Positions 1 to 8,422 of a DNA stretch of 64,000 bases are shown in pieces (the stretch's first letter is position 1; each line of letters begins with the position of its first letter). The DNA is from JAJEFO01 sp965208685 (GTDB lineage Bacteria > Pseudomonadota > Alphaproteobacteria > Rhodobacterales > Rhodobacteraceae). The translations under genes and the position numbers were made by a program. The notes below the pieces were generated by a model, which saw only the letters and a program-made list of their open reading frames with translations, made no database searches and had not been told where the DNA came from. Where the stretch lies: positions 4,588,001-4,652,000 of the forward strand of contig CBDBPL010000007.1 in assembly GCA_965208685.1 (NCBI GenBank), written 5' to 3'.

Positions 1-580
1 CGCACATCTGAACCTTGGCGCCGGGAAACACGAAGATTCTCGCGACGCGTTCGTCCAGGGCGGCGGCACGCAATATCGCGTGGTGCTGGCGTGTCCAGTT
101 GTCGTTGACGTATGCGCCCTTGGCTCGTCTGGTCGAAATCGATGACAGATCCTCCCGCTCCTGTCGCGAGAGGTCGAGCCGCATTGGCGGCAGCATCCAG
201 ATGTCGGCGTCAAGCCCGATCTGGTGGCTGCGATGTCCGGACATGGGACCGCCGCGGGGTGGCGAGAGGTCGCCCACGTAGAGCCCCGCCCATCCATCCT
301 GCGTCGCGGCGAACCGCGAGAGCTTCGTGACGAAGTCGATCAGTTCCGGATGGCCCCAGTTCCTGTTGCGCGAAAGTCTCATCGCCTGCCAGGTTGGTCC
401 TGACTCGGGCAACTGGTTCGCCCCGGCCAGGCAGCCACGGGCGTAACTGCCGATCGGGGCGCTGCTTTCGGCCGACGGCGTCTTCTTTGCGCCGAAGAGT
501 TCCTTCGCGATCGGTTCGGCGGATGCAGGAGCGGAAAGCGCACATGCGATGGCGAAAGTCTTGAGAATCCGGGTGTTCAT
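1..580 (-). CDS. mepA: Penicillin-insensitive murein endopeptidase MepA (3' end outside window)
   Basis: Periplasmic zinc metallopeptidase of the LAS family that cuts peptide cross-links in peptidoglycan. About 193 residues are visible. The protein starts with a signal peptide (residues 1-21, ending PASA). The hallmark GHRSHQIGLDADIWM, carrying the first zinc His and the zinc Asp, is present near residue 108. The C-terminal zinc His may lie beyond base 1. The ATG (578-580) overlaps the stop of the upstream MFS gene as ATGA, so the two are translationally coupled. Family assignment is secure from the motif; completeness cannot be judged. Confidence 0.9.
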   Translation of the reverse strand, partial: MNTRILKTFAIACALSAPASAEPIAKELFGAKKTPSAESSAPIGSYARGCLAGANQLPESGPTWQAMRLSRNRNWGHPELIDFVTKLSRFAATQDGWAGLYVGDLSPPRGGPMSGHRSHQIGLDADIWMLPPMRLDLSRQEREDLSSISTRRAKGAYVNDNWTRQHHAILRAAALDERVARIFVFPGAKVQMC

Positions 581-1971
581 GTTTCTGCTCGATCTCCGTC
601 AGGTTCTGTCCATCGTAGCAGGACGGCGCCTGAAGCGAAAAGCACAATAATGGGCGTCATGCCCAAGGCCACGCTTCCGCTCATGGCGGTCACGATTCCG
701 ATCAGGAGGGGTGCGAGAAAGGATGTTGCCCGCCCCGCGAGCCCATAGAGGCCGAAGTCTTCGGTCGCCGTGTCCGGGTTGGCATGGCGCACCATGAGCG
801 TGCGGCTTGCGGCTTGCAGGATGCCTCCAAGGCCTCCGATGAGAGCTCCACAGGCCATGAAGACCAATTGCGGGAGATTCTGGCACATGGCACCCGAGGC
901 TCCGCAAACTGCCGCGACAGGCAGTCCGAAAATGCTGTCAGGGCGCACCGACATGATCGTGACGCAGACCACGATGAGCGCGAGGACGCAAAGGGTTATG
1001 ACCGGCTTCGGCCCGAAGCGGCGGTCAAGGCCCCCACCGATCCAGGACAAGACCGCTGCCGAGATCAGGCCGATGATCCCGAAGATCCCCACCTGCGTGA
1101 TCTCCCAGTTCAGGACGAGGACGGCATAGGTGCCGCCAAAGGCGTAGAGCCCGTTCAAGCCGTCGCGGTAGAGCATCGATCCGCCCAGAAACGAGGCGAG
1201 GCTCGGGCGCCTTGGCAGCGCGCGCAGCCTGTCGAGCAGGTGCGTGAGCGATTCGACGGCAGGAGTGCGCTTCCGCAGCGCCTGCTCCTCGCGCACCCAC
1301 AGGAAGTACGGGATCATGAAGGCCGCGAACCAGACCGCGGCAAATGGTCCGACGAAGCGCGTGCCCTCGCGTGCCGCCGGATCAAGGCCGAGAGCAGGTG
1401 CAAGGCCGGCGATCGTGGTCCCCGACGCCTGTTCGAGAAAGAGCGCCAGCATGATGACGAGCGAGACCAGCCCCCCGAGATATCCGAAGGCGTATCCCGA
1501 GCCGGAGATCTTTCCGATCTCCTTGGTCGGGCCGAGGGAGGGGAGCTGCGCGTTCGTGAAGATCAGTGCAAGCTCGGCTCCGATGAAGCCGATCCCGAAG
1601 GCGATGAGCCCGAACGCGAGGTTCGATCCGTCGGGCATCACCCACCATAGCGAGCCTGATCCCAGGACGCACAGCGCCGAGAACACGATGATCCAGGGCC
1701 TGCGGCGTCCGGCTGCATCCGCAAGCGCGCCCAGGACCGGGCCGCCGAGCCCCACGACGAGGCTGGAGACGGTCAGGCCCATTGACCAGAGCGATTGCGC
1801 CCGTGCATCCGCAGCCTGTTCGGGCAGTCCTGTCCCCATGAAGTGCTGCGTGGCCACGGCGGCGAAATACGGACCGAAGACAAAGGTCACGAGCAGCGTA
1901 TGATAGGGTTGGCTGGCCCAGTCAAAGAAGAACCACCCCCAAATCCGTTTCCTGAGAACCGCTGTCTGCAT
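577..1971 (-). CDS. MFS transporter, UMF1/Atg22-like family
   Basis: Inner-membrane major facilitator of 464 residues with about 12 hydrophobic segments. The start MQTAVLRKR at 1971 was preferred over longer upstream extensions because AGGGACGG sits a suitable distance upstream and the segment before it is not protein-like. Its opening WGWFFFDWASQPYHTLLVTF is typical of bacterial UMF1-type transporters. The substrate is unknown. The gene ends in a 4-bp ATGA overlap with mepA, which hints at a cell-wall-related or amino-acid/peptide export or recycling role, but that is inference. Confidence 0.8.
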   Translation of the reverse strand: MQTAVLRKRIWGWFFFDWASQPYHTLLVTFVFGPYFAAVATQHFMGTGLPEQAADARAQSLWSMGLTVSSLVVGLGGPVLGALADAAGRRRPWIIVFSALCVLGSGSLWWVMPDGSNLAFGLIAFGIGFIGAELALIFTNAQLPSLGPTKEIGKISGSGYAFGYLGGLVSLVIMLALFLEQASGTTIAGLAPALGLDPAAREGTRFVGPFAAVWFAAFMIPYFLWVREEQALRKRTPAVESLTHLLDRLRALPRRPSLASFLGGSMLYRDGLNGLYAFGGTYAVLVLNWEITQVGIFGIIGLISAAVLSWIGGGLDRRFGPKPVITLCVLALIVVCVTIMSVRPDSIFGLPVAAVCGASGAMCQNLPQLVFMACGALIGGLGGILQAASRTLMVRHANPDTATEDFGLYGLAGRATSFLAPLLIGIVTAMSGSVALGMTPIIVLFASGAVLLRWTEPDGDRAET

Positions 1972-2169
1972 CTGGACCGTCCCTGTTTTCGCAGACTTAA
2001 GCCTGACGGGAAACCGTACGCAACCTTGGTTCTGCCATGTGAGACCACGTTGTGCACGGGGTGTCGCATCGCGCAATCGGAGCCCGAGCCGCGCAAGGCC
2101 CCGTGTTCGGGGCTTGCATGGACGTGCATCGGGCCTTAGGTGGGTGCCTGACGCACTTGAGGCCAGGCC

Positions 2170-2460
2170 GTGAATTCGATCTTGCAGATAATCTCCCTGT
2201 TGCTGGACGTTGCATTCATGGTCGTGCTTGTGCACGTCATCTTGAGCTGGCTGATCAGTTTCAACGTCCTGAACCTGCGCCAGCCCATGGTGGCATCGAT
2301 CTGGGACGGCCTCTGCCGGCTATTGGAGCCTGTTTACCAGCCAATCAGGCGCATTCTGCCGAACACCGGCGCTCTGGACCTTACCCCGCTCGTGGCGTTC
2401 CTCATCATCATCATTCTCCGCGACATCGTGCTGCCGGATCTTGCGCGCTCCTTGATGTAG
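2170..2460 (+). CDS. YggT family membrane protein
   Basis: Small integral membrane protein of 96 residues with two hydrophobic halves (about residues 5-30 and 70-90) around a conserved-looking central segment (RLLEPVYQPIRRILP). This matches the YggT/YCF19 family, which has been linked to osmotic stress and membrane complex assembly. The start is GTG at 2170. It is transcribed divergently from the MFS gene, so 1972-2169 should hold both promoters. Confidence 0.85.
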   Translation: MNSILQIISLLLDVAFMVVLVHVILSWLISFNVLNLRQPMVASIWDGLCRLLEPVYQPIRRILPNTGALDLTPLVAFLIIIILRDIVLPDLARSLM

Positions 2461-2678
2461 CCGCACTGAGATTCCCTGGCGCATTGACGAACATGCAGGG
2501 AATCGCTGCGTGACCTTGAGACGTTTGGGCGCCTGCCGCCCTTGAAGCGGAAACGGCCCGCCAATTTCCTGTCATTGATCTCGCGGGCGCCTGGCACGGC
2601 TTGCCGAGATGGAATCGACGGAAAATCCGCCACGTCACGTTCAAGTTGGCATGGACACGGAAAAACGGAGACCAGGAA

Positions 2679-3170
2679 ATGAAACTTGCGAGACTCACGA
2701 TCCTTGCGGCGGCATCGCTGATTGCGGCCGGAACCGGCGCCGCTCTTGCTCTGGAGGCGGCAAAGGTCCGCATGACATTCGAGCAGATGGACGTTGACGG
2801 CAGCGGGGAAATCACCCGGGAAGACCTGGAAATGCTGCCCGGTGCGCGCTTCGCGGAAATGGACACCGATGGCAGCGGTGACATCAGCGAAGCTGAATTC
2901 GTGGCCGCTGCGCAAGCTCGTGCGGGCGAGGCGGCGGCCCGCATGTTCGCGCGGCTTGATGCCGACGGCGATGGCGTGCTGAGCCAAGATGCATTGGCGG
3001 CACGCAGACATGATGGCGGCCAGTTGCGGGGAATCATGCGACTTGACTCCGACGACTCCGGCGGAGTCAGTGCGGAGGAATTCGAAGCCGGGATGGAGCG
3101 ATTTGGTCGCCGCCATCGCGATCACCGCAGAGGCGAGGGGCGTGGCTGGTGGGGCTTCTGGCGGAACTGA
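2679..3170 (+). CDS. Secreted EF-hand calcium-binding protein
   Basis: 163 residues with an N-terminal signal peptide (1-25, ending ALALEA) and four EF-hand-type loops starting at Asp38, Asp62, Asp94 and Asp123. Loops 1, 2 and 4 have acidic residues at the key ligand positions. Loop 3 ends in Ala instead of Glu at position 12, so it is probably weak. The tail is rich in Arg/His/Trp. The ATG at 2679 is preceded by CCAGGAA. It stands 55 bp before an ECF sigma gene in the same direction, so calcium or metal sensing in the periplasm linked to that regulator is a reasonable guess. Confidence 0.8.
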   Translation: MKLARLTILAAASLIAAGTGAALALEAAKVRMTFEQMDVDGSGEITREDLEMLPGARFAEMDTDGSGDISEAEFVAAAQARAGEAAARMFARLDADGDGVLSQDALAARRHDGGQLRGIMRLDSDDSGGVSAEEFEAGMERFGRRHRDHRRGEGRGWWGFWRN

Positions 3171-3225
3171 TGCCGAAACATGCCGGATTGCCCTTGCGAC
3201 GGTCCGGCACTAGGTCCGGACGGAG

Positions 3226-3843
3226 ATGGAAGACAATGCAGCTCTTGTCGCGCCACGTGCAGACGAAGTGCCGGATTCGGCACTTCTCGTCGCATTTTCG
3301 AACGGTGATGCGCGGGCAGGCCGGCAGCTGGCGGCGCGACTTGGACCGATGCTGTTCGGATACGCGGCCAGGGTTCTCGGCGATCACGGCGAAGCCGAGG
3401 ATGTCGTGCAGGAGACCATGCTGAGGCTCTGGAAGATGGCGCCGAACTGGCGGCAGGGTGAGGCAAGGGTCACGACCTGGGCCTACCGGGTGACAATGAA
3501 CCTCTGCACTGATCGACTTCGGCAGCGGCGGGTCAGGCCGCAGGTGGCGCTGGATTCAATTGCCGAACCGGCCGCAGACCTGGCAAGTGCGGTTGAACTC
3601 ATGACCGCAAGGCAGAGATCCGAAACGCTGGACGCCGCCCTGTCCGTCCTCCCTGACCGGCAAAGGCAGGCAGTGGTGATGCGGCATCTCGAGGGATTCT
3701 CGAATCCCGAGATCGCCGAAGTAATGGACATTGGCGTGGAGGCGGTGGAGAGTCTGACGGCACGGGGCAAGCGCGCCCTCAAGAAGGCGCTGTACGGCAA
3801 AAGGGAAGAACTAGGGTTTGAAGATGACCGAAAGCAGCCGTGA
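3226..3843 (+). CDS. ECF-type RNA polymerase sigma factor
   Basis: 205 residues with region 2 at about 20-103 (including GEAEDVVQETMLRLWK and the following TWAYRVTMN helix) and region 4 at about 130-190 (LPDRQRQAVVMRHLEGFSN, then a helix-turn-helix). There is no extra C-terminal domain. It overlaps the next gene, which encodes a one-TM protein, and that gene in turn overlaps a CnrX-like sensor gene. This is the arrangement expected for an ECF sigma held by a membrane anti-sigma factor. Target promoters are not identifiable from this window. Confidence 0.88.
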   Translation: MEDNAALVAPRADEVPDSALLVAFSNGDARAGRQLAARLGPMLFGYAARVLGDHGEAEDVVQETMLRLWKMAPNWRQGEARVTTWAYRVTMNLCTDRLRQRRVRPQVALDSIAEPAADLASAVELMTARQRSETLDAALSVLPDRQRQAVVMRHLEGFSNPEIAEVMDIGVEAVESLTARGKRALKKALYGKREELGFEDDRKQP

Positions 3844-4162
3844 CGACATTGCGCTGGAGACGCTGTTCGCAGCGGGGCGCTCGGAAAGGCCGTTGCCGTC
3901 CGGCGAGTTCCTGGAACGCATTGCAGCAGGCGCCGATGCGGGAGTTGCGAGGCCCGCTCCCGCCTCCCGTCCTGTCCTGCGCCTCGCCTGGCTGGCTCGC
4001 GTGGTCACCGCGTCAGGACTTTCAGGGGCCGCGGCCCTCGGCGTCTGGATCGGGTTTGTGATGCCGGAAGCAATAGATGCGTTCACGCTCGGTGGTGACG
4101 ACACGGTCGCGCTGGCGACCTTCCTGCCTGGAACCGACCTTGAGGCGATCCTCGATGAATGA
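3824..4162 (+). CDS. Putative one-TM anti-sigma factor (CnrY-like position)
   Basis: 112 residues: a soluble N-terminal part (1-55), one transmembrane segment (about 58-80) and a short outer tail. The N-terminal motif DDIALETLFAAGR resembles the cytosolic sigma-binding helix of small anti-sigma factors. The start lies 20 bp inside the sigma gene and the stop overlaps the next gene by 8 bp, so the three are coupled. No zinc-binding HxxxCxxC motif is seen, which favours a CnrY-like over a ZAS-type anti-sigma. The family call rests mainly on context. Confidence 0.6.
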   Translation: MTESSRDDIALETLFAAGRSERPLPSGEFLERIAAGADAGVARPAPASRPVLRLAWLARVVTASGLSGAAALGVWIGFVMPEAIDAFTLGGDDTVALATFLPGTDLEAILDE

Positions 4163-4643
4163 AAGCGCCGCATCACGCCCGCGCCGTTCTTGGGTGAAGC
4201 CGCTCCTGTTCGTTTCGCTGGCGTTGAATCTCCTTGTCATTGGCGCCTTCGTGGGACGCGCCCTTGCGCCAGACCGCCCGCGTTGGGGCGACGGTATCGC
4301 GGGACCCGTGAGAGGCGTGATCGGCGCGCCCTTTGCGCGGGCGCTGGATCCTGGAGACCGGGGAGCGCTTCATGACAAGCTCGCAGGCGAGCGTTCTCAT
4401 CTTCAGGCGAGCCGCGGTCGGCTGCGCGACCTGCTGGATGAACTGTTGGTGGCGCTTAAGGCGGACCCGTTCCAACCGGACGAGGTGAGGCGCATCCTGC
4501 AGGAGCAACGCGGGGTTGCCGAGGAACGCCAGTTGCTGGGCGAGACGTTGCTGCTCGAGCGACTTGAAGCGATGAGTTCCGACGAGCGTTCAGCCTATGC
4601 TGACCGGCTGGAGCGCTCCCTGAGGCGCTTCAAGCGACGTTGA
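4155..4643 (+). CDS. Periplasmic heavy-metal sensor/resistance family protein (CnrX/CpxP-like)
   Basis: 162 residues with an N-terminal membrane anchor (about 14-36) and an all-helical, charged periplasmic domain (65-160) of the type seen in heavy-metal resistance/Spy-CpxP folds. The usual HxxxH metal ligands of CnrX are not obvious: only His73 and His82 are present in the helical part. The bound signal may therefore differ from Ni/Co. It is the third gene of the sigma / anti-sigma / sensor set and probably relays the envelope signal to the one-TM anti-sigma. Confidence 0.65.
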   Translation: MNESAASRPRRSWVKPLLFVSLALNLLVIGAFVGRALAPDRPRWGDGIAGPVRGVIGAPFARALDPGDRGALHDKLAGERSHLQASRGRLRDLLDELLVALKADPFQPDEVRRILQEQRGVAEERQLLGETLLLERLEAMSSDERSAYADRLERSLRRFKRR

Positions 4644-4786
4644 ACCCGGTGATGCGGACAACGTGCGTTGCGACCATCGTGATCTGGATTGCGTGACATT
4701 CCGGCAGCTTACGCGATCTGCGGATTCCCGTTTCGGCCACTCTCGAAATCCTGTAAGTGCCTGGTTGCCTGGGTCGGGAGCCGGAC

Positions 4787-5074
4787 ATGACGCCGTTGTC
4801 AGAGGAATCCGCGGAGATACTGGCGATCAAGGCCCTGTCGTGGCTGGTTGGCAATGACGAATTGCTGCCCGTCTTTCTCGGCGCAACGGGTGCCACTGAG
4901 GCGGACCTGCGACTACGCTCGAAGGATCTCGAGTTCCTGGCTTCGGTGCTGGATTTCTTGCTGATGGATGATGCCTGGGTGCATGAGTTCTGCAACGTGG
5001 CAGGGTATGCCGGCGACTTTCCCCTCCGCGCCCGCTACGCGTTGCCGGGAGGCACGCAGGTCAACTGGACGTAA
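4787..5074 (+). CDS. DUF3572 family protein
   Basis: Small cytosolic protein of 95 residues, helical, with the core EILAIKALSWLVGNDELLPV typical of the alphaproteobacterial DUF3572 family. Its function is unknown. ATG 4787 was chosen because GGGAG lies 9 bases upstream; a GTG at 4757 is an alternative. It converges on phaZ. Confidence 0.8.
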   Translation: MTPLSEESAEILAIKALSWLVGNDELLPVFLGATGATEADLRLRSKDLEFLASVLDFLLMDDAWVHEFCNVAGYAGDFPLRARYALPGGTQVNWT

Positions 5075-5108
5075 GGCGCAAAGGGCAGGCCAGCCAAGGA
5101 TTCCGGCG

Positions 5109-5148
5109 GTCGCCGCGCGGGCACCATTAGGCTGGTGCGGGCGGCGAC
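5109..5148. terminator. Long imperfect hairpin between convergent genes
   Basis: Arms 5109-5116 and 5141-5148 (GTCGCCGC/GCGGCGAC) enclose a second pairing 5121-5125/5134-5138 (GCACC/GGTGC). It sits at the stop of phaZ and just after the DUF3572 gene. It lacks a U-tract, so it may be a mRNA 3'-end stabiliser or a weak two-way terminator. Confidence 0.35.
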
Positions 5149-6377
5149 GGTGCGTTCTGGTCTATGAATTCCAGGACCAGCGGTCGGATGTTGTTGCGCC
5201 AGCTCCGGCCAGCAAAGATTCCGTAGTGGCCGGCGTCCGGCTCAAGATGTGACGCCTTCTTGGAGGCTGGCAATCCCGTCAGCAGGTCCAGGGCGGCAAG
5301 ACACTGTCCAGGGGCTGAGATGTTGTCTTTCTCGCCCTCGACAGTCTTGATCGCCACGTCGGTGATCGCGCCGAAATCGACATGACGCCCCTCCACCGTG
5401 AACGCGTTTCGTGCGATCTCCCGGTTCTTGAAGACTCGTTCGACGGTCGAAAGATAGAATTCGGCTGGCATGTCCATGACCGCAAGATACTCGTCATAGA
5501 AGCGATTGTGCCTGTCGTGGTCCGCCGCCTCACCCTTTGCTGCCAGCACGACCTGGTTCGTGAAGGCGCGTGCATGCGTCTCGGAGTTCATGCTCATGAA
5601 GGAGGCAAGTTGCAGGAGTCCGGGGTAGACCATGCGCCCGACGCCTGCATGCTTGAAGCCCACGCGCTGGATCATGAAATGTTCAAGCTGTCCCATGGTC
5701 ACGCGGCGTCCGAAATCCGTGACCTCGGTGCGTGCGGCATCCGGGTCAATCGGGCCGCCGAACAGCGTCAGAGTGCGCGGCTGTGCGTCGGGTTCCTCCG
5801 CCGCGAGATATGCCGTTGCGGCGAGTGCCAGCGGGGCGGGCTGGCACACGGCAATCACGTTGATCGATGGGCCGAGATGCCGGATGAAGTCGGACAGGTA
5901 GAGGGTGTAGTCCTCGATGTCGAACTTTCCGGCGCTTACGGGGATGTCGCGCGTGTTATGCCAATCCGTGATCCAGATTTCTGCGTCGGGCAGCAGGCTG
6001 TGCACGGTTGGGCGCAGGAGCGTTGCATAGTGTCCTGACATCGGAGCTACCAGCAGAATGCGCCGCCGCCTTTCCGGCCGCCCTTGCACCCGGAAGCGGA
6101 TCAGGTCGCAGAAGGGGCGTGCGATTTCCGTTTCGACGTCGACGAGATGATCCCGACCGTCCTCGCCGACCACGGAATCGATGCCCCAGTCCGGCCGGGC
6201 TACCATCCGTGCAAAGCTGCGTTCCGCCACCTCGCCCCAGGCAGCCACCAGGTTGATCCAGGGATTCGGCACTGCTCCCCAAGCTGGATAGGATGCCATT
6301 GCGGACGCAGTTGCACCGATCCATTGGCTGGTGTTGCGGGCGGTCTCCATCATGTCGTAGGTCAGCATGTATCGCAT
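5127..6377 (-). CDS. phaZ: Intracellular polyhydroxyalkanoate depolymerase
   Basis: 416-residue alpha/beta-hydrolase that mobilises stored PHB. The nucleophile is Cys178 in VCQPAPLAL, as in intracellular PhaZ enzymes, rather than a lipase-type Ser. The C-terminal part has the expected Asp and His (EKDNISAPGQ and DAGHYGIFAGRSWR). The start at 6377 was chosen over upstream in-frame codons because GAGGAG lies about 9 bases away and the extension is not protein-like. It is divergent from phaC across 108 bp, the standard rhodobacterial arrangement. Confidence 0.93.
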   Translation of the reverse strand: MRYMLTYDMMETARNTSQWIGATASAMASYPAWGAVPNPWINLVAAWGEVAERSFARMVARPDWGIDSVVGEDGRDHLVDVETEIARPFCDLIRFRVQGRPERRRRILLVAPMSGHYATLLRPTVHSLLPDAEIWITDWHNTRDIPVSAGKFDIEDYTLYLSDFIRHLGPSINVIAVCQPAPLALAATAYLAAEEPDAQPRTLTLFGGPIDPDAARTEVTDFGRRVTMGQLEHFMIQRVGFKHAGVGRMVYPGLLQLASFMSMNSETHARAFTNQVVLAAKGEAADHDRHNRFYDEYLAVMDMPAEFYLSTVERVFKNREIARNAFTVEGRHVDFGAITDVAIKTVEGEKDNISAPGQCLAALDLLTGLPASKKASHLEPDAGHYGIFAGRSWRNNIRPLVLEFIDQNAPSPPAPA

Positions 6378-6451
6378 ATGCGTGCTCCTCGCGCACCTGG
6401 GCCAATACGCCGCTTTGCCAATCTGTCCTTGTATCGCTACATTGTCCAAAA

Positions 6452-6464
6452 TGCTGCAAGTGCA
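6452..6464. promoter_or_regulatory. Putative PhaR operator in phaZ-phaC intergenic region
   Basis: TGCTGCAAGTGCA matches the TGC-rich sites bound by the PHB-sensing repressor PhaR in Paracoccus and Rhodobacter. It lies 22 bases before the phaC start and resembles the stronger palindromes in front of both phasin genes. Assignment is by motif likeness only. Confidence 0.5.
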
Positions 6465-6485
6465 AAGTAGGTGGGGACTGGGGAA

Positions 6486-8288
6486 ATGACAACCAAGGAA
6501 ACCGACGCAGGTGCGGACCGGTTGGAAGAGTTGCACAAGAACCTTGCCAGGATCGAGGAACTGTCCGAGCGCCTGGTTGCGGCGATGTCCCGGAAGAAGG
6601 CGCTCAATTCGGACCTTCAGGGTCCCGGCCAGGAACTCTACACCAAGGCGGCTTCGGCTTATGTCGCGGAACTCGTGGAGAGCCCGTCAAAGGTGTTCGA
6701 GAACCAGGTTGCGTATTGGAGCAAGGCGCTGACCCATTACGCCGAGGCACAGAAGAGCCTGATGCAGGGAAGTCTTGAACCGCCCCAGGACAACACACCG
6801 GCAGACCCGCGGTTTGCCGGTGATCTCTGGGCCCAGCATCCCTATTTCAACTTCATCAAGCAGCAGTACCTGATCTCGGCGGAGGCAATCTCGAATGCTG
6901 TCGACGGCCTGGACGACCTGAACGAAACCGACCGCAAGCGCGTGCGCTACTTCACGCGCCAGATCATCGACATGATGAGTCCTGCAAACTTCCTTGGCAC
7001 GAATCCGGAAGCTCTCGCGAAAGCGGTGGAGACCAACGGCCAGTCGCTGGTAGACGGCCTGGAGAACCTGGTCCGTGACATCGAGGAGTCAGACGGCGAA
7101 CTGATGGTGACGCTGGCCGACAAGAAGGCTTTCGAGGTTGGCTCCAACATCGCAAGCACCGAAGGTTCGGTCGTCTTTCGCAACGAGATCTTCGAACTGA
7201 TCCAGTTCGCTCCAACGACGCGGACAGTGCACGAGACGCCGCTTCTCGTCTTCCCGCCATGGATCAACAAGTACTACATCCTGGACCTGAAACCGAAGAA
7301 CAGCCTGATCAAGTGGATCGTCGACCAAGGCTACACTCTCTTCGTCGTCTCCTGGAAGAACCCCGATGCCAGCTATCGCGATTTCGGCATGGCAGACTAC
7401 GTGGAGAAAGGCTTCCTGACAGCAATCGACGAGGTAAAGGCCGTCACCGGAGAGAAGCGGATCAATGTTGCAGGATACTGCATCGGGGGGACTGCGCTTT
7501 CCCTGACGCTTGCGCTGCTTGAGAAGCGGGGAGACAAGTCGATCGGATGCGCGACGTTCTTCACGACGCTCACTGACTTCAGTGACCAGGGCGAGTTCAC
7601 CGTGTTCCTGACCGACGATTTCGTGGACGCCATCGAGGCACAGTGCAACAAGGTCGGCGTCCTGGAGAACCGGATCATGAGCCGGACCTTCAGCTTCCTC
7701 CGTTCGAACGACCTGATCTACGGCCCGGCCATCCGGAGCTACCTGATGGGGGAGGCGCCTCCGGCCTTTGACCTTCTCTACTGGAACGGCGACGGAACCC
7801 ACTTGCCCGCGACCATGTTGATGGAATACCTGCGCGGCCTTTGCCAGCAGAACCGGTTCGCGCGCGAAGGCCTCGAAATCCTGGGCGAGACGGTTCGGGT
7901 CGGGGACATCAAGGTCCCGGCTTGCTCAGTCGCGTGCGAAACCGATCACATTGCCGCATGGCAGTCCTGCTACGAGGGCTTCCGGCAGATGGGGAGCAAC
8001 TCGAAGACATTCCTTCTGTCCGGATCGGGGCATATCGCGGGCATCGTGAACCCTCCGTCCAGAAACAAGTACGGTCATTACACGAGCCACGGGCTGCCCG
8101 CGGACGCGGAGGCTTGGAAGGACACGGCCACGTTCAACGAAGGGTCCTGGTGGCCTGCCTGGAGCCGGTGGCTGGAGGCGCGGTCCGGCAGCGAGACCGA
8201 GGCGCGGATTCCCGGAGATGCGCAGGGCCACCCGATTCTCGCGGCGGCGCCGGGAACCTATGTCAAGGAAGTCGTGGAAATCGACTGA
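6486..8288 (+). CDS. phaC: Class I poly(3-hydroxyalkanoate) synthase
   Basis: 600-residue polymerase that joins 3-hydroxyacyl-CoA units at the PHB granule surface. The synthase box GYCIGGTALS carries catalytic Cys332. Asp487 (ETDHIAAW) and His516 (GSGHIAGIVNPP) complete the triad in the class I order. The length fits class I. ATG 6486 was preferred to GTG 6471 because GGGG is well spaced from it. No phaE or phaR partner gene, as in classes III/IV, is present. Confidence 0.95.
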   Translation: MTTKETDAGADRLEELHKNLARIEELSERLVAAMSRKKALNSDLQGPGQELYTKAASAYVAELVESPSKVFENQVAYWSKALTHYAEAQKSLMQGSLEPPQDNTPADPRFAGDLWAQHPYFNFIKQQYLISAEAISNAVDGLDDLNETDRKRVRYFTRQIIDMMSPANFLGTNPEALAKAVETNGQSLVDGLENLVRDIEESDGELMVTLADKKAFEVGSNIASTEGSVVFRNEIFELIQFAPTTRTVHETPLLVFPPWINKYYILDLKPKNSLIKWIVDQGYTLFVVSWKNPDASYRDFGMADYVEKGFLTAIDEVKAVTGEKRINVAGYCIGGTALSLTLALLEKRGDKSIGCATFFTTLTDFSDQGEFTVFLTDDFVDAIEAQCNKVGVLENRIMSRTFSFLRSNDLIYGPAIRSYLMGEAPPAFDLLYWNGDGTHLPATMLMEYLRGLCQQNRFAREGLEILGETVRVGDIKVPACSVACETDHIAAWQSCYEGFRQMGSNSKTFLLSGSGHIAGIVNPPSRNKYGHYTSHGLPADAEAWKDTATFNEGSWWPAWSRWLEARSGSETEARIPGDAQGHPILAAAPGTYVKEVVEID

Positions 8289-8336
8289 CCCTCTGTCATT
8301 GACGGGAAGCCAATTTCTGCAACGCGGAATTTGCTC

Positions 8337-8365
8337 TTGAATTTCTGCAATGCAGCATGTATCTA
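8337..8365 (+). promoter_or_regulatory. Phasin-1 promoter with operator in the spacer
   Basis: A -35 TTGAAT (8337-8342) and -10 TATCTA (8360-8365) are 17 bases apart. The spacer contains the 11-bp palindrome CTGCAATGCAG (8345-8355), a likely PhaR site, so repressor binding would block polymerase directly. The same layout recurs at the second phasin gene, which supports it. Confidence 0.6.
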
Positions 8366-8422
8366 TGCCGCAACTGCACAATCAAAGGGCATTGCGCCAC
8401 GGTCTCAGGAGTTGGAGAGAAG

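Noticed and set aside
784..1650. Long plus-strand open frame opposite the MFS gene
   Set aside because: It mirrors the MFS codons, is Arg/Asp/Glu-rich and has no family motif or ribosome site; typical high-GC antisense shadow.
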